From contig JAGYIO010000001.1 in the NCBI GenBank assembly GCA_018402585.1, forward strand, positions 62,001-126,000: a stretch of DNA of 64,000 nt, read 5' to 3'. The notes beneath the pieces are model-generated. The model had not been told where the DNA came from. It saw only the letters and a program-made list of their open reading frames with translations, and made no database searches. Made by a program: the position numbers and the translations under genes. Within the stretch, counting starts at the first letter, position 1; the number at the start of each line of letters is the position of its first letter. Shown here in pieces: positions 1 to 8,069 of the stretch. This DNA is from Chthoniobacterales bacterium. GTDB taxonomy: Bacteria > Verrucomicrobiota > Verrucomicrobiia > Chthoniobacterales > JACTMZ01.

Positions 1-1238
1 GGGTTGAGCGTCTTGGCGAAACCGATGAAGTCGCACGGGATCAAGTGCGTGCCCTGATGGATGAGCTGGTAGAAAGAATGCTGACCGTTCGTTCCCGGTT
101 CACCCCAGTAAATCGCGCCGGTGTTGTAGTCGACGTGACGTCCGTCGAGCGTGACACTCTTGCCGTTGCTTTCCATGGTCAGTTGCTGGAGGTAGGCGGG
201 AAAGCGCTTCAAATACTGCTCGTAAGGCAAGACCGCCGCGGTCTGCGCCTCGAAGAAATCGCCATACCAGACGGCAAGAAGACCCATGAGCACCGGCAGG
301 TTTTCCCCCAACGGCGCGGTGCGGAAGTGTTCGTCCATCTCGTGGAAACCGGCAAGCAGGGCGCGGAAATTATCCGGACCGATGGCCACCATGGTGGAAA
401 GCCCGATCGCCGAATCCATCGAGTAACGGCCTCCCACCCAGTCCCAGAAACCGAACATATTTGCCGGGTCGATGCCGAACTCGCGGACTTTCTCCGCATT
501 GGTCGAAACCGCGACAAAATGCTTGGCCACGCAACTCTCGTCGCCACCCAGGCCGCGTAGCACCCAATCGCGCGCGGTCTGCGCATTGGTCATGGTCTCA
601 AGGGTGGTGAAGGTCTTCGAGGAAATGACAAACAGCGTCTCGGCCGGATCAAGGCCGCAGACCGCCTCGGCAAAGTCGTCGCTGTCCACGTTCGAGACGA
701 ATTGGCAATGCAGGGCGCGGTCGCTGAAAAATTTCAGCGCTTCATAAGCCATGACCGGCCCGAGGTCGGACCCGCCGATCCCAACATTGATCACGTTGCG
801 GATTTTCCGGCCGGTTTGCCCGCGCCAAGCGCCGGAGCGCACGCGGTCGGCGAAAGCACCCATCTTGTCCAGGACCTCATGCACGGCCGGAACCACGTCC
901 TCGCCCTCGACCATGATCTTTTCCCCGCGCGGCGCCCGCAGGGCGGTGTGCAGCACAGCGCGGTCTTCCGTGGTGTTGATCTTCTCCCCGCGGAACATCG
1001 CCTCGATCCGTCCCCCCAAGCCGCGCTCCGCGGCCAGGGCCAAGAGCAATTCGAGCGTGCGGCCGGTCACCCGGTTCTTCGAATAGTCGAGATAAAGCCC
1101 GCAGGCCTCGACCGTGAGGCTCGTCCCGCGCCGGGAGTCGGCGGCGAAAAGTTCGCGCAGATGAAGGCCGGCCAATTCGCCGTGGTGGGCCTGCAGTTCT
1201 TTCCAGACAGGCGAGTGGGTCAGGGCTTGGGTACTCAT
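1..1238 (-). CDS. pgi: Glucose-6-phosphate isomerase, C-terminus cut by window edge
   Basis: Interconverts glucose-6-phosphate and fructose-6-phosphate in cytoplasmic glycolysis and gluconeogenesis. The minus-strand frame is open from the ATG at 1238 ([16 protein letters not shown]) to the window edge, giving about 412 residues of a family usually near 530-550. Visible signatures are [11 protein letters not shown], the phosphate-binding [13 protein letters not shown] and [13 protein letters not shown]. The ORF track misses this frame because it has no stop in the window; the track entries here are shadows. It is divergent from the lipoprotein gene that follows. The identity is certain from the motifs; only the C-terminus is unseen. 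Confidence 0.96.
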   Translation of the reverse strand, partial: MSTQALTHSPVWKELQAHHGELAGLHLRELFAADSRRGTSLTVEACGLYLDYSKNRVTGRTLELLLALAAERGLGGRIEAMFRGEKINTTEDRAVLHTALRAPRGEKIMVEGEDVVPAVHEVLDKMGAFADRVRSGAWRGQTGRKIRNVINVGIGGSDLGPVMAYEALKFFSDRALHCQFVSNVDSDDFAEAVCGLDPAETLFVISSKTFTTLETMTNAQTARDWVLRGLGGDESCVAKHFVAVSTNAEKVREFGIDPANMFGFWDWVGGRYSMDSAIGLSTMVAIGPDNFRALLAGFHEMDEHFRTAPLGENLPVLMGLLAVWYGDFFEAQTAAVLPYEQYLKRFPAYLQQLTMESNGKSVTLDGRHVDYNTGAIYWGEPGTNGQHSFYQLIHQGTHLIPCDFIGFAKTLN

Positions 1239-1337
1239 GGCTAATCGCCAAGGAACCAGAAGTTGAGCGGTAGGTGAAACCCGAAATTGGGTCGGTTTGG
1301 TCTTGCGCACGACGACAAAGCAGCCAAGGTGGAACTG

Positions 1338-1715
1338 ATGAAATCAGCCCTGCCCTTTGCCCTCGCCGCCGCGCTTCTTGCCGGTTGCGCCGCCATCGAA
1401 CGCGCCGATCACAACGCCACCGAGCAAATGCTCACCGCCGGCGGTTTCAAGGTCCTCCCGGCGAACACTCCGGACCGCCAAGCCAAGATGGCCGAACTCA
1501 AACCCTACACCATCGCCCGGCAGATCAAAGGCGATAAGGTCTTCTACATTTATCCCGACGATCAAAACAACTTCGTACTGGTCGGAGACCAAGCCGCCTA
1601 CAGCAAATACCAAGCGCTCTTGGTCCAAGAGCAGATCTCCAACCAAAATTTGATGGCCGCCCAGATGGAAACCATGCCCGGCATGTGGGGCGGCTGGGGC
1701 TCTTACGGCTACTAA
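1338..1715 (+). CDS. Small secreted lipoprotein, unknown function
   Basis: Encodes 125 residues. The start at 1338 is preferred over the upstream 1287 because it opens a lipoprotein signal ([17 protein letters not shown]) with lipobox LLAGC, so the mature protein should be lipid-anchored at Cys14. The mature part has no family I can name. It contains a short region with alternating hydrophobic residues ([19 protein letters not shown]) that could be a small beta domain, a glutamine-rich helix, and a Met/Gly/Trp-rich C-terminus. It is a single-gene unit ending at a strong terminator. The localisation is well supported; the function is not. Confidence 0.75.
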   Translation: MKSALPFALAAALLAGCAAIERADHNATEQMLTAGGFKVLPANTPDRQAKMAELKPYTIARQIKGDKVFYIYPDDQNNFVLVGDQAAYSKYQALLVQEQISNQNLMAAQMETMPGMWGGWGSYGY

Positions 1716-1737
1716 AAACAAGCCACTTGATTTCCCG

Positions 1738-1772
1738 CGGGCCCGCTTGCCACAAGCGGGCCCGTCTTTTTT
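1738..1772 (+). terminator. Rho-independent terminator after the lipoprotein gene
   Basis: A perfect 12-bp inverted repeat (CGGGCCCGCTTG / CAAGCGGGCCCG) around a 3-base loop is followed by TCTTTTTT. It lies 22 bases after the lipoprotein stop and before the methyltransferase gene. Confidence 0.9.
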
Positions 1773-1813
1773 CCCTGCTGCCGCGCCGCCGCCCCGCCAA
1801 CATTTGCCATCCG

Positions 1814-2542
1814 ATGAGCCACGCTCTTCCGCACGACTTCGACCGCCGCGCCGCTGTCTACGAGGAACATGCGCCCGTGCAACGCGAAGCGGCGGCCTGG
1901 CTGGCCGAATGGCTGCCGCAAAAAATCGAAAGCCCGGCCCTTGAAGTCGGCGCCGGCACCGGGCTCTTCACCCGCCACTTGGTCGGCCCCACCGACCAGC
2001 TTTGGGCGACCGACCTAGCTCCGCGCATGGTCCGAATCGGCCAGGACACCCTGCCGCAAGCCCAGTGGTCTGTCGCCGATGCCCTCCATCCGCCCACCGG
2101 CCACGCCTACCGGTCGATTTTCAGCTGCAGCCTCCTGCAATGGCTCCCCGATCCCGCCGCTGCGCTCCGCGCCTGGCATCGCGCGGCCGCACCCGGAGCG
2201 CGCTTCCTTGGCGGATGGTTTGTTCGCGGCACGCTGGCCGAATTTTTCCACGTCTGCCCGGAGGCCGCGCCCTTTGCCTGGCGCGACCCCGCGGAGTGGC
2301 GCGGGATCCTGCAAGAGGCCGGTTGGGCCACCCAACGCAGCGAGGGCCGCACCTACAGCAAGCAACACCCAGAGGCCACCGCCATGCTCCGCGCCGTGCA
2401 TAATGCCGGCGCCGTCATCCCGCGCCGCCTCGGCCCCGGACGCCTCCGGCAGGCCTTGCGTCAATACGACCGGGAAAACCGCGGAGAAAATGGCGTGACG
2501 GCCTATTTCAAATTCCTCCGCTTGGAGGCCATCCGATCATGA
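1814..2542 (+). CDS. bioC: BioC-like malonyl-ACP O-methyltransferase
   Basis: Encodes 242 residues of a class I SAM-dependent methyltransferase. The SAM motif I is LEVGAGTGLFTRHL. The overall pattern follows BioC: YEEHAPVQREAA near the N-terminus, ATDLAPRMV, SLLQWLPDPAAALRAWHRA, FVRGTLAEF, and a C-terminal GVTAYFKFLRLEA. BioC methylates malonyl-ACP to start pimelate synthesis for biotin. The start at 1814 is the Met that aligns with this pattern; the upstream in-frame Met lies before the terminator. The next gene overlaps by 4 bases (ATGA). bioB lies 19 kb away on the other strand, so biotin genes are dispersed. Another small-molecule methyltransferase role cannot be excluded. Confidence 0.68.
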   Translation: MSHALPHDFDRRAAVYEEHAPVQREAAAWLAEWLPQKIESPALEVGAGTGLFTRHLVGPTDQLWATDLAPRMVRIGQDTLPQAQWSVADALHPPTGHAYRSIFSCSLLQWLPDPAAALRAWHRAAAPGARFLGGWFVRGTLAEFFHVCPEAAPFAWRDPAEWRGILQEAGWATQRSEGRTYSKQHPEATAMLRAVHNAGAVIPRRLGPGRLRQALRQYDRENRGENGVTAYFKFLRLEAIRS

Positions 2543-2976
2543 ACTCCGCGGAACCGGCCCGGCTCATCCTGGCCAACTTCCGTCGTCATTTCGGCCGCGA
2601 TCTGGTTGCCGGGCCGGACGCCGTACAGAACCTCCTCGAGTCTCCGCGTGCCGTGCTCTCGGCCCTTGGTCCGCCTGGCTCCGATCATCTTTTCAATTAC
2701 GCCAACCGCACGGCTTTGACCCTCTTCGAATACCAGTGGGCTGAACTGATCGGCCAACCCTCGAGCACCAGCGCCGAGCCGGTGCACCGCGATGAGCGGA
2801 GGCGCTTGCTCGACGAAGTCAGCCGGCAGGGCTTCATCGAAAACTATTCGGGGATCCGCCGGAGCAAAAACGGCCGCCGTTTCCGGATCAACCACGCCAC
2901 GGTCTTCAATCTACTTGATCCGGACGGACAATACGTCGGCCAGGCGGCGACTTTCGAGGACTGGACCCCGCTTTAA
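2539..2976 (+). CDS. MEKHLA (PAS-like) domain protein
   Basis: Encodes 145 residues, essentially one MEKHLA domain: FNYANRTALTLFEYQWAELI followed by the EPVHRDERRRLL and GIRRSKNGRRFRI segments typical of the family. MEKHLA is a PAS-related fold known from plant HD-ZIP III factors and from stand-alone bacterial proteins. No output domain, signal peptide or membrane segment is present, so it would be a cytoplasmic sensor or ligand-binding protein. It overlaps the bioC-like gene by ATGA and is probably translationally coupled to it. The link to biotin is only positional. Confidence 0.75.
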   Translation: MNSAEPARLILANFRRHFGRDLVAGPDAVQNLLESPRAVLSALGPPGSDHLFNYANRTALTLFEYQWAELIGQPSSTSAEPVHRDERRRLLDEVSRQGFIENYSGIRRSKNGRRFRINHATVFNLLDPDGQYVGQAATFEDWTPL

Positions 2977-2997
2977 AGCGGCCCCGGCAGCCGACGG

Positions 2998-3999
2998 TCA
3001 GCCCAGCCGCCGCAGTCTCCAATTGAGCCAAATCGTCGAGACTCCGGCCGAGATGAAGGAAACCGAGAGCGCCGCACCGAGCAACCACGCGGCCGCGGAA
3101 CCGTCTTTGTGCATCCACGCGATCCACGCGGTAATCAGGAGGAGGATGCCGGTGAGGAAGGTGCCGATCCAAGCGATGAATGGACGGCTCCGCACTGCGA
3201 CGCCGATCCGGGCAAACCCGAACACGGCCAAGACAATGGCCAGCACCCCGTTGCTGTTGGTCAGCAAAAAGTGGTCGCCGATCCAGACCGCCACCCCGCC
3301 CGCCATGGAAAGCAAACCGAAGAAAACAGTGGAAAGAAAGGTCCCCCAAGCGCGCGACGAAAAGGCGTAAATCAGATCCGAAGCACCGATCGCGAAAAGC
3401 AAGAGCGCCACAAGTTTCACGTAGTGAAGGCCGGTGATGAGCGGTGCCCCCAAGCCAAGCAGGCCGACCATCACCGCAATCATTCCGAAATACCAGGCAG
3501 CCGGGACAGTGGGCGCGACCTCCTTGTAAAGCGCAGCGTAGGACTCGTGCCCGGCCGGTGGCGGCAGATCCTGCTCTTTTTCCACTTGCTCGGTCTTGAC
3601 CCGCACGCGGTTGGCCCAGTCCTGGCACTGGTTGCTGAAAAGCGAATAGTAAGCGCCATCCTCGACCTCCCCGAGCGCCTCGCAGGCCGCCTGCGCGTTG
3701 AAACGCGGCTCCACGAACCAGTAACCCTGCGCCGTGATGTCCTCCGGCCGGCGCATCACCTTCCCCAGGTCGCGCTCATGAAACCGCATGCCATCGTCCC
3801 CGTAGCCGATCTCGTCGACCACCTCACCGGCCTTCATGAAAAAAAGTTGGTCGTGGCGCAACTGCAGGTGCAAAAGCGCACCGAGCTTGTTGTTCACCAG
3901 GGGATACAGAAACGAGAGCTTGTCCAGATTACGCTGGGCAAACTGCGCATAATCCGCCCCGGCGCACTCCGGCCTGACCGCTGCTTCGACCTTTCCCAT
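2998..3999 (-). CDS. HdeD-like (DUF308) membrane protein with soluble N-terminal domain
   Basis: Encodes 333 residues. Residues 1-160 are soluble and include YSLFSNQCQDWANRV, reminiscent of Asn-Cys motifs in papain-fold NlpC/LRAT-like proteins; a matching catalytic His is not certain. Residues about 165-325 carry six hydrophobic helices with the short repeated architecture of HdeD/DUF308 proteins (for example LLFAIGASDLIYAF and VLAVFGFARIGVA). HdeD proteins are inner-membrane proteins linked to acid resistance in E. coli. The N-terminal fusion is unusual. The gene converges with the MEKHLA gene and is divergent from leuC. Confidence 0.6.
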   Translation of the reverse strand: MGKVEAAVRPECAGADYAQFAQRNLDKLSFLYPLVNNKLGALLHLQLRHDQLFFMKAGEVVDEIGYGDDGMRFHERDLGKVMRRPEDITAQGYWFVEPRFNAQAACEALGEVEDGAYYSLFSNQCQDWANRVRVKTEQVEKEQDLPPPAGHESYAALYKEVAPTVPAAWYFGMIAVMVGLLGLGAPLITGLHYVKLVALLLFAIGASDLIYAFSSRAWGTFLSTVFFGLLSMAGGVAVWIGDHFLLTNSNGVLAIVLAVFGFARIGVAVRSRPFIAWIGTFLTGILLLITAWIAWMHKDGSAAAWLLGAALSVSFISAGVSTIWLNWRLRRLG

Positions 4000-4089
4000 C
4001 GCCGCGGAGCATCACCCTCCGCCGCTGCGAATTCAAGTCCGCTGACGCTTGCCGGCCCTCAGCCCGCGCGCTAAGGTAAGGTTCCGCTC

Positions 4090-5499
4090 ATGGGCAAAAC
4101 CTTATTCGACAAAGTCTGGGCCGCGCACACCGTGCGTGTGCTGCCCAATGGGATGACCCAACTCCTCATCGGGACGCACCTCATCCACGAGGTGACCAGC
4201 CCGCAGGCTTTCGGCATGCTCCGCGATCTCAAGTTGCCGGTGCTTTACCCGCAGCGCACCTTTGCCACGGTCGACCACATCGTCCCCACGGACGAACGCG
4301 AGGAACCTTTTTCCGATTCCCTGGCCGACGCCATGATCAAGGAACTGCGCCGGAATTGCGCCGGGGCCGGGATCAAGTTTTTTGATCTCGCCAGCGGAAA
4401 ACAAGGCATCGTGCACATCGTCGGCCCCGAGCAGGGCATCACCCAACCGGGCACGACCATCGCCTGCGGCGACTCGCACACCTCGACGCACGGCGCCTTC
4501 GGAGCCATCGCCTTCGGCATCGGCACCAGCCAGGTCCGCGACGTACTCGCCACCCAAACCATGGCCCTGCAGAAGCCGAAAGTGCGCCGTATCGAGGTCA
4601 ATGGCCGACTCGCCCCCGGGGTCTACGCCAAGGACGTTATTCTCCACATTATCCGGAAACTCGGGGTGAATGGAGGCCTCGGTTACGCTTACGAGTACGC
4701 CGGCTCGACCTTTGATCGTTTTACGCAGGAAGAACGCATGACGGTCTGCAATATGTCGATCGAAGGCGGGGCGCGGGTCGGATACGTCAATCCGGACCAA
4801 ACCACCTTCGATTACCTGCGCGGCCGTCCCTACGCTCCTTCGCAGGCCGACTACGACGCGGCGGTGACCCGGTGGAAATCCTTCGCCAGCGACCCCGACG
4901 CAAAATACGACGACATCGTCATTTACGACGCGGCAGAGATCGGTCCGACCGTCACCTGGGGCATCAATCCCGGCCAGGCGATCTTTATCGACGAGACTAT
5001 TCCCACTCCGGAAGAACTGCCGGAAAAAGACCGCTCCACGGCCGAAGAGGCCTACGCGCACATGAAACTGAGGCCCGGCCAACCGATCAAAGGGACCAAA
5101 GTCGACGTCGCTTTCCTCGGTTCTTGCACCAACGCCCGGATCAGCGACCTGCAGGAAGTGGCCAAGTACTTGCAGGGCAAAAGAATCAAAACCGGAGTCA
5201 AAGGTATCGTCGTTCCCGGTTCGCAAGGCGTCGCCGCCATTGCCGAGTCCATGGGCTTGGCCGACATCTTCCGCCTAGCCGGCTTCGAGTGGCGCGGGGC
5301 CGGTTGTTCCATGTGCCTCGGTATGAACCCGGACAAGCTGATCGGCGACCAACTCTGCGCCAGCTCAAGCAACCGCAACTTCAAGGGCCGCCAAGGCAGC
5401 CCGACCGGACGCACCGTCCTGATGAGCCCGCTCATGGTCGCCGCCGCCGCCGTGACCGGCGAAATCAGCGACGCCCGCGAAGTCTTCGGCCTCAGCTGA
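4090..5499 (+). CDS. leuC: 3-isopropylmalate dehydratase large subunit
   Basis: Encodes 469 residues, full length for LeuC. With LeuD it isomerises 2-isopropylmalate to 3-isopropylmalate in leucine synthesis. The [4Fe-4S] ligands are visible as [11 protein letters not shown] and [11 protein letters not shown]. The early [13 protein letters not shown] and the C-terminal [11 protein letters not shown] signatures are also present. The start codon at 4090 follows an AAGGTAAGG stretch about 8 bases upstream, a credible ribosome-binding site. leuD follows after 48 bases. Confidence 0.97.
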   Translation: MGKTLFDKVWAAHTVRVLPNGMTQLLIGTHLIHEVTSPQAFGMLRDLKLPVLYPQRTFATVDHIVPTDEREEPFSDSLADAMIKELRRNCAGAGIKFFDLASGKQGIVHIVGPEQGITQPGTTIACGDSHTSTHGAFGAIAFGIGTSQVRDVLATQTMALQKPKVRRIEVNGRLAPGVYAKDVILHIIRKLGVNGGLGYAYEYAGSTFDRFTQEERMTVCNMSIEGGARVGYVNPDQTTFDYLRGRPYAPSQADYDAAVTRWKSFASDPDAKYDDIVIYDAAEIGPTVTWGINPGQAIFIDETIPTPEELPEKDRSTAEEAYAHMKLRPGQPIKGTKVDVAFLGSCTNARISDLQEVAKYLQGKRIKTGVKGIVVPGSQGVAAIAESMGLADIFRLAGFEWRGAGCSMCLGMNPDKLIGDQLCASSSNRNFKGRQGSPTGRTVLMSPLMVAAAAVTGEISDAREVFGLS

Positions 5500-5547
5500 A
5501 ATTCTTCCGTCACTCAGCCCACCGAAAACTGAACACTGAAAACTTTC

Positions 5548-6153
5548 ATGTCTTTAGCCAAGATCTCCCAAATCGCCGGTCGCGGCGTCTCCGTCCCCGG
5601 TGATGATGTCGACACCGACCGCGTCATCCCCGCCCGTTACATGAAGTGCGTCACCTTCGACGGCCTCGGCGAGTATGCCTTCTACGACGAGCGCTTTGGC
5701 CCGAACGGCCAGCCCAAGCCCCACCCGCTGAACGAACCCAAATACGCCGGCGCCACCATTCTTCTGGCCGGGCGCAATTTCGGCTGCGGCAGCTCGCGTG
5801 AACACGCCCCGCAAGCCCTCTACCGCCACGGCTTTCGGGCCGTCCTGGCCGAAAGCTTCGCCGAAATTTTCTTCGGCAACTCGATCACCCTCGGCATGCC
5901 CTGCCTGGTCATGGAGGGACGCGACATCCGCGCCCTCGCCGCCCTGCTTGCGGAAGCCCCGCAGACCGAGCTCAACATCGACATCCCCAACAGCCAAGTG
6001 TCCATCGCCGACGTCAGTTTCCCGGCCAAACTCCCCGACCACGCCAAAGAGGCCCTGCTCGACGGCAAGTGGGACGCCATCGCCGACCTCCTCGAAGGCC
6101 TCGACGCGGTCAAATCCACCGCCGCCCGTCTGCCCTACATCCAAGCAGCCTAG
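5548..6153 (+). CDS. leuD: 3-isopropylmalate dehydratase small subunit
   Basis: Encodes 201 residues, the swivelling small subunit that partners LeuC. Typical segments are DDVDTDRVIPARYMK, the GRNFGCGSSREHAPQAL loop and FGNSITLGMPCLV. Family length is about 200, so it is complete. It sits directly downstream of leuC in the same operon. A short palindromic repeat follows its stop. Confidence 0.97.
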   Translation: MSLAKISQIAGRGVSVPGDDVDTDRVIPARYMKCVTFDGLGEYAFYDERFGPNGQPKPHPLNEPKYAGATILLAGRNFGCGSSREHAPQALYRHGFRAVLAESFAEIFFGNSITLGMPCLVMEGRDIRALAALLAEAPQTELNIDIPNSQVSIADVSFPAKLPDHAKEALLDGKWDAIADLLEGLDAVKSTAARLPYIQAA

Positions 6154-6178
6154 CCAGCGGCACTCTCCCTCTCTCCTC

Positions 6179-6209
6179 GGTGGGGTCCGCCGGCCCAGCG
6201 GACCGCTGT
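6179..6209. repeat. REP-like hairpin, short copy
   Basis: GGTGGGGTCCGCCGGCCCAG continues to CGGACCGCTG. It forms the hairpin GGTCCGC / GCGGACC and closely matches the second half of the repeat between prfA and prmC (GGCGGGGCCCGCCGGCCCCA). It belongs to the GC-rich palindromic family described in the findings. Confidence 0.6.
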
Positions 6210-6265
6210 CGACATCCTGCGCACTTCTCCTTCCCCCCCCGCGCGCTCTTTCCTACCCTCCACGC

Positions 6266-7186
6266 GTGCTCAAGCTGATCATCCGACGTCTGCCCGCGCT
6301 TTTTTTTGTCCTCTTTTGCGTCATCACCCTGACCTTTTTTCTGGTCCGCCTTGCCCCCGGAGGTCCCTTCGACCGCGAGCGCAAAATTCCCCCGGCGATC
6401 GAGGCCCAGCTTCTCGCCAAATACCAACTCGACGGCCCGCTCTGGTCCCAATTCACCGGCTACCTGGCGGACGTGGTCCGCGGTGACCTCCGCCTCTCGA
6501 CCAAATACCGCAACCGCAGCGTCAACGAGATCCTCGCCCAAACCCTGCCAGTCACCTTCGCGCTGGGCGGACTCTCTTTCCTGCTCGCCACCGCTGGCGG
6601 CGTCTGGCTCGGCACCTTCGCCGCGGTGCGCCGCGACTCCGCGGCCGACCGCCTCACCATGGCTGCGGCGCTCCTCGGACTTTCCATCCCCATGTTCGTG
6701 GTCGGTCCCATCCTCGTCCTGGTTTTCGGTCTTTGGCTTAAGTGGCTCCCGGTCGGCGGCTGGGGCTCGCCCGCGCAACTCATCCTCCCCGCGATCACCC
6801 TCGCCATTCCTTTCGCCGCGGTCATCGCCCGTCTCATGCGCACCAGCCTGCTCGAAGTACTCAACCAAGATTTCGTCCGCACCGCCCGCGCCAAAGGCCT
6901 CCCCGATCGCACTGTGGTCTATAAGCACGCCCTCCGCGTGGCCATCCTGCCCGTCGTAACCTACCTCGGCCCGCTCGCCGCCCATCTCCTCACCGGCTCG
7001 ATCGTGGTCGAAACCGTCTTCAACATCCCCGGCGCGGGCGGATTCTTCGTCAATTCCATCCTCAACCGCGACGGCTTCCTCCTTGGTGGTGTCGTGATTG
7101 TCTACTGCGCCCTCTTGATCGTCTTCAACCTGCTGGTCGATGCCAGCTACGCGCTGCTCGACCGGCGCATCCGCGTGGATGCTTGA
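6266..7186 (+). CDS. Peptide-type ABC transporter permease (OppB/DppB family)
   Basis: Encodes 306 residues with six predicted membrane helices. It begins with the typical LKLIIRRLPALFFVLFCVIT and has an APGGPFDRER loop. The EAA-type cytoplasmic loop is DFVRTARAKGLPDRTVVYKH, and GSIVVETVFNIPGAGGFF follows, all characteristic of OppB/DppB/YejB permeases. The start is the GTG at 6266: the track ORF begins at 5798 only because the leuD antiframe is open. It overlaps the partner permease gene by 8 bases. No binding protein or ATPase gene is adjacent, so the substrate is unknown. Confidence 0.9.
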   Translation: MLKLIIRRLPALFFVLFCVITLTFFLVRLAPGGPFDRERKIPPAIEAQLLAKYQLDGPLWSQFTGYLADVVRGDLRLSTKYRNRSVNEILAQTLPVTFALGGLSFLLATAGGVWLGTFAAVRRDSAADRLTMAAALLGLSIPMFVVGPILVLVFGLWLKWLPVGGWGSPAQLILPAITLAIPFAAVIARLMRTSLLEVLNQDFVRTARAKGLPDRTVVYKHALRVAILPVVTYLGPLAAHLLTGSIVVETVFNIPGAGGFFVNSILNRDGFLLGGVVIVYCALLIVFNLLVDASYALLDRRIRVDA

Positions 7187-8069
7187 GCCCGGCACCACCG
7201 CCCGTATCCTCCGTCGGCCTGCCGCGCGGATTTCTCTCGGCATCCTCATTGTTGTGGCCGCCGCCGCCGCCATCGGCCCCGAACTTTTCCCCCTCAGCTA
7301 CCGGGAACCCGGACCCCTGCAATACGCCCCGCCCTCCTGGCAACATCCGTTCGGCACCGATCTGAACGGCCGCGACGTCCTCTACCGCGTCCTGCTCGGT
7401 GCGCGCATTTCGCTCATCGTCGGACTGGCCGGCGCCGCGGTCAGCCTCTTCCTCGGTTCGGCCTACGGACTGATCGCCGGTTACGCCGGGGGCAAAATCG
7501 ACAATGCCATGATGCGCCTGGTCGACATCATTTATTCCGTCCCCCGCCTCATCTTCATCCTCATTTTCATCAATGCCTTCGACGGACACGTCCGCGACTT
7601 CGCCGCGCGCCTCGATTGGCAATGGCTGATCAGCTACTCGCGCATTGTTATTCTCATCATCACCCTCGGCCTGATCGAATGGCTCACCATGGCGCGCATC
7701 GTGCGCGGGCAGGTCCTCGCGCTCAAAGAACGCTCTTTCATCCATGCGGCCCAGTCGCTTGGTCAATCCCACCTCAAAATCATCACCCGGCATCTTCTCC
7801 CCAATATTCTCCCCATCATCATCGTCTATCTCACCCTGACCGTTCCCGCCGTGATTCTCGACGAATCCTTCCTCAGCTTCCTTGGCCTCGGCATCCAGCC
7901 CCCCCAAGCCAGCTGGGGATCGCTCCTTGCCGAGGGGGCGCAATCGATCAACCCGCTAAAAAGCTACTGGTGGCTCCTCTTCTTCCCCGCCGCCACCATG
8001 TCGGCCACCCTGCTCGCCTTGAACTACCTCGGCGATCGCCTGCGCGACACGCTCGATCCGCGGCGGTAG
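7179..8069 (+). CDS. Peptide-type ABC transporter permease (OppC/DppC family)
   Basis: Encodes 296 residues from the ATG at 7179 inside the end of the previous gene. It shows the OppC pattern: an N-terminal helix, then WQHPFGTDLNGRDVLYRVL, the EAA loop SFIHAAQSLGQSHLKIITRH, and LDESFLSFLGLGIQPPQASW. It would pair with the upstream permease as a heterodimeric channel; ATP-binding and substrate-binding partners must be elsewhere. Its last 46 bases overlap the 3' end of the convergent subtilase gene. Confidence 0.92.
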   Translation: MLEPGTTARILRRPAARISLGILIVVAAAAAIGPELFPLSYREPGPLQYAPPSWQHPFGTDLNGRDVLYRVLLGARISLIVGLAGAAVSLFLGSAYGLIAGYAGGKIDNAMMRLVDIIYSVPRLIFILIFINAFDGHVRDFAARLDWQWLISYSRIVILIITLGLIEWLTMARIVRGQVLALKERSFIHAAQSLGQSHLKIITRHLLPNILPIIIVYLTLTVPAVILDESFLSFLGLGIQPPQASWGSLLAEGAQSINPLKSYWWLLFFPAATMSATLLALNYLGDRLRDTLDPRR

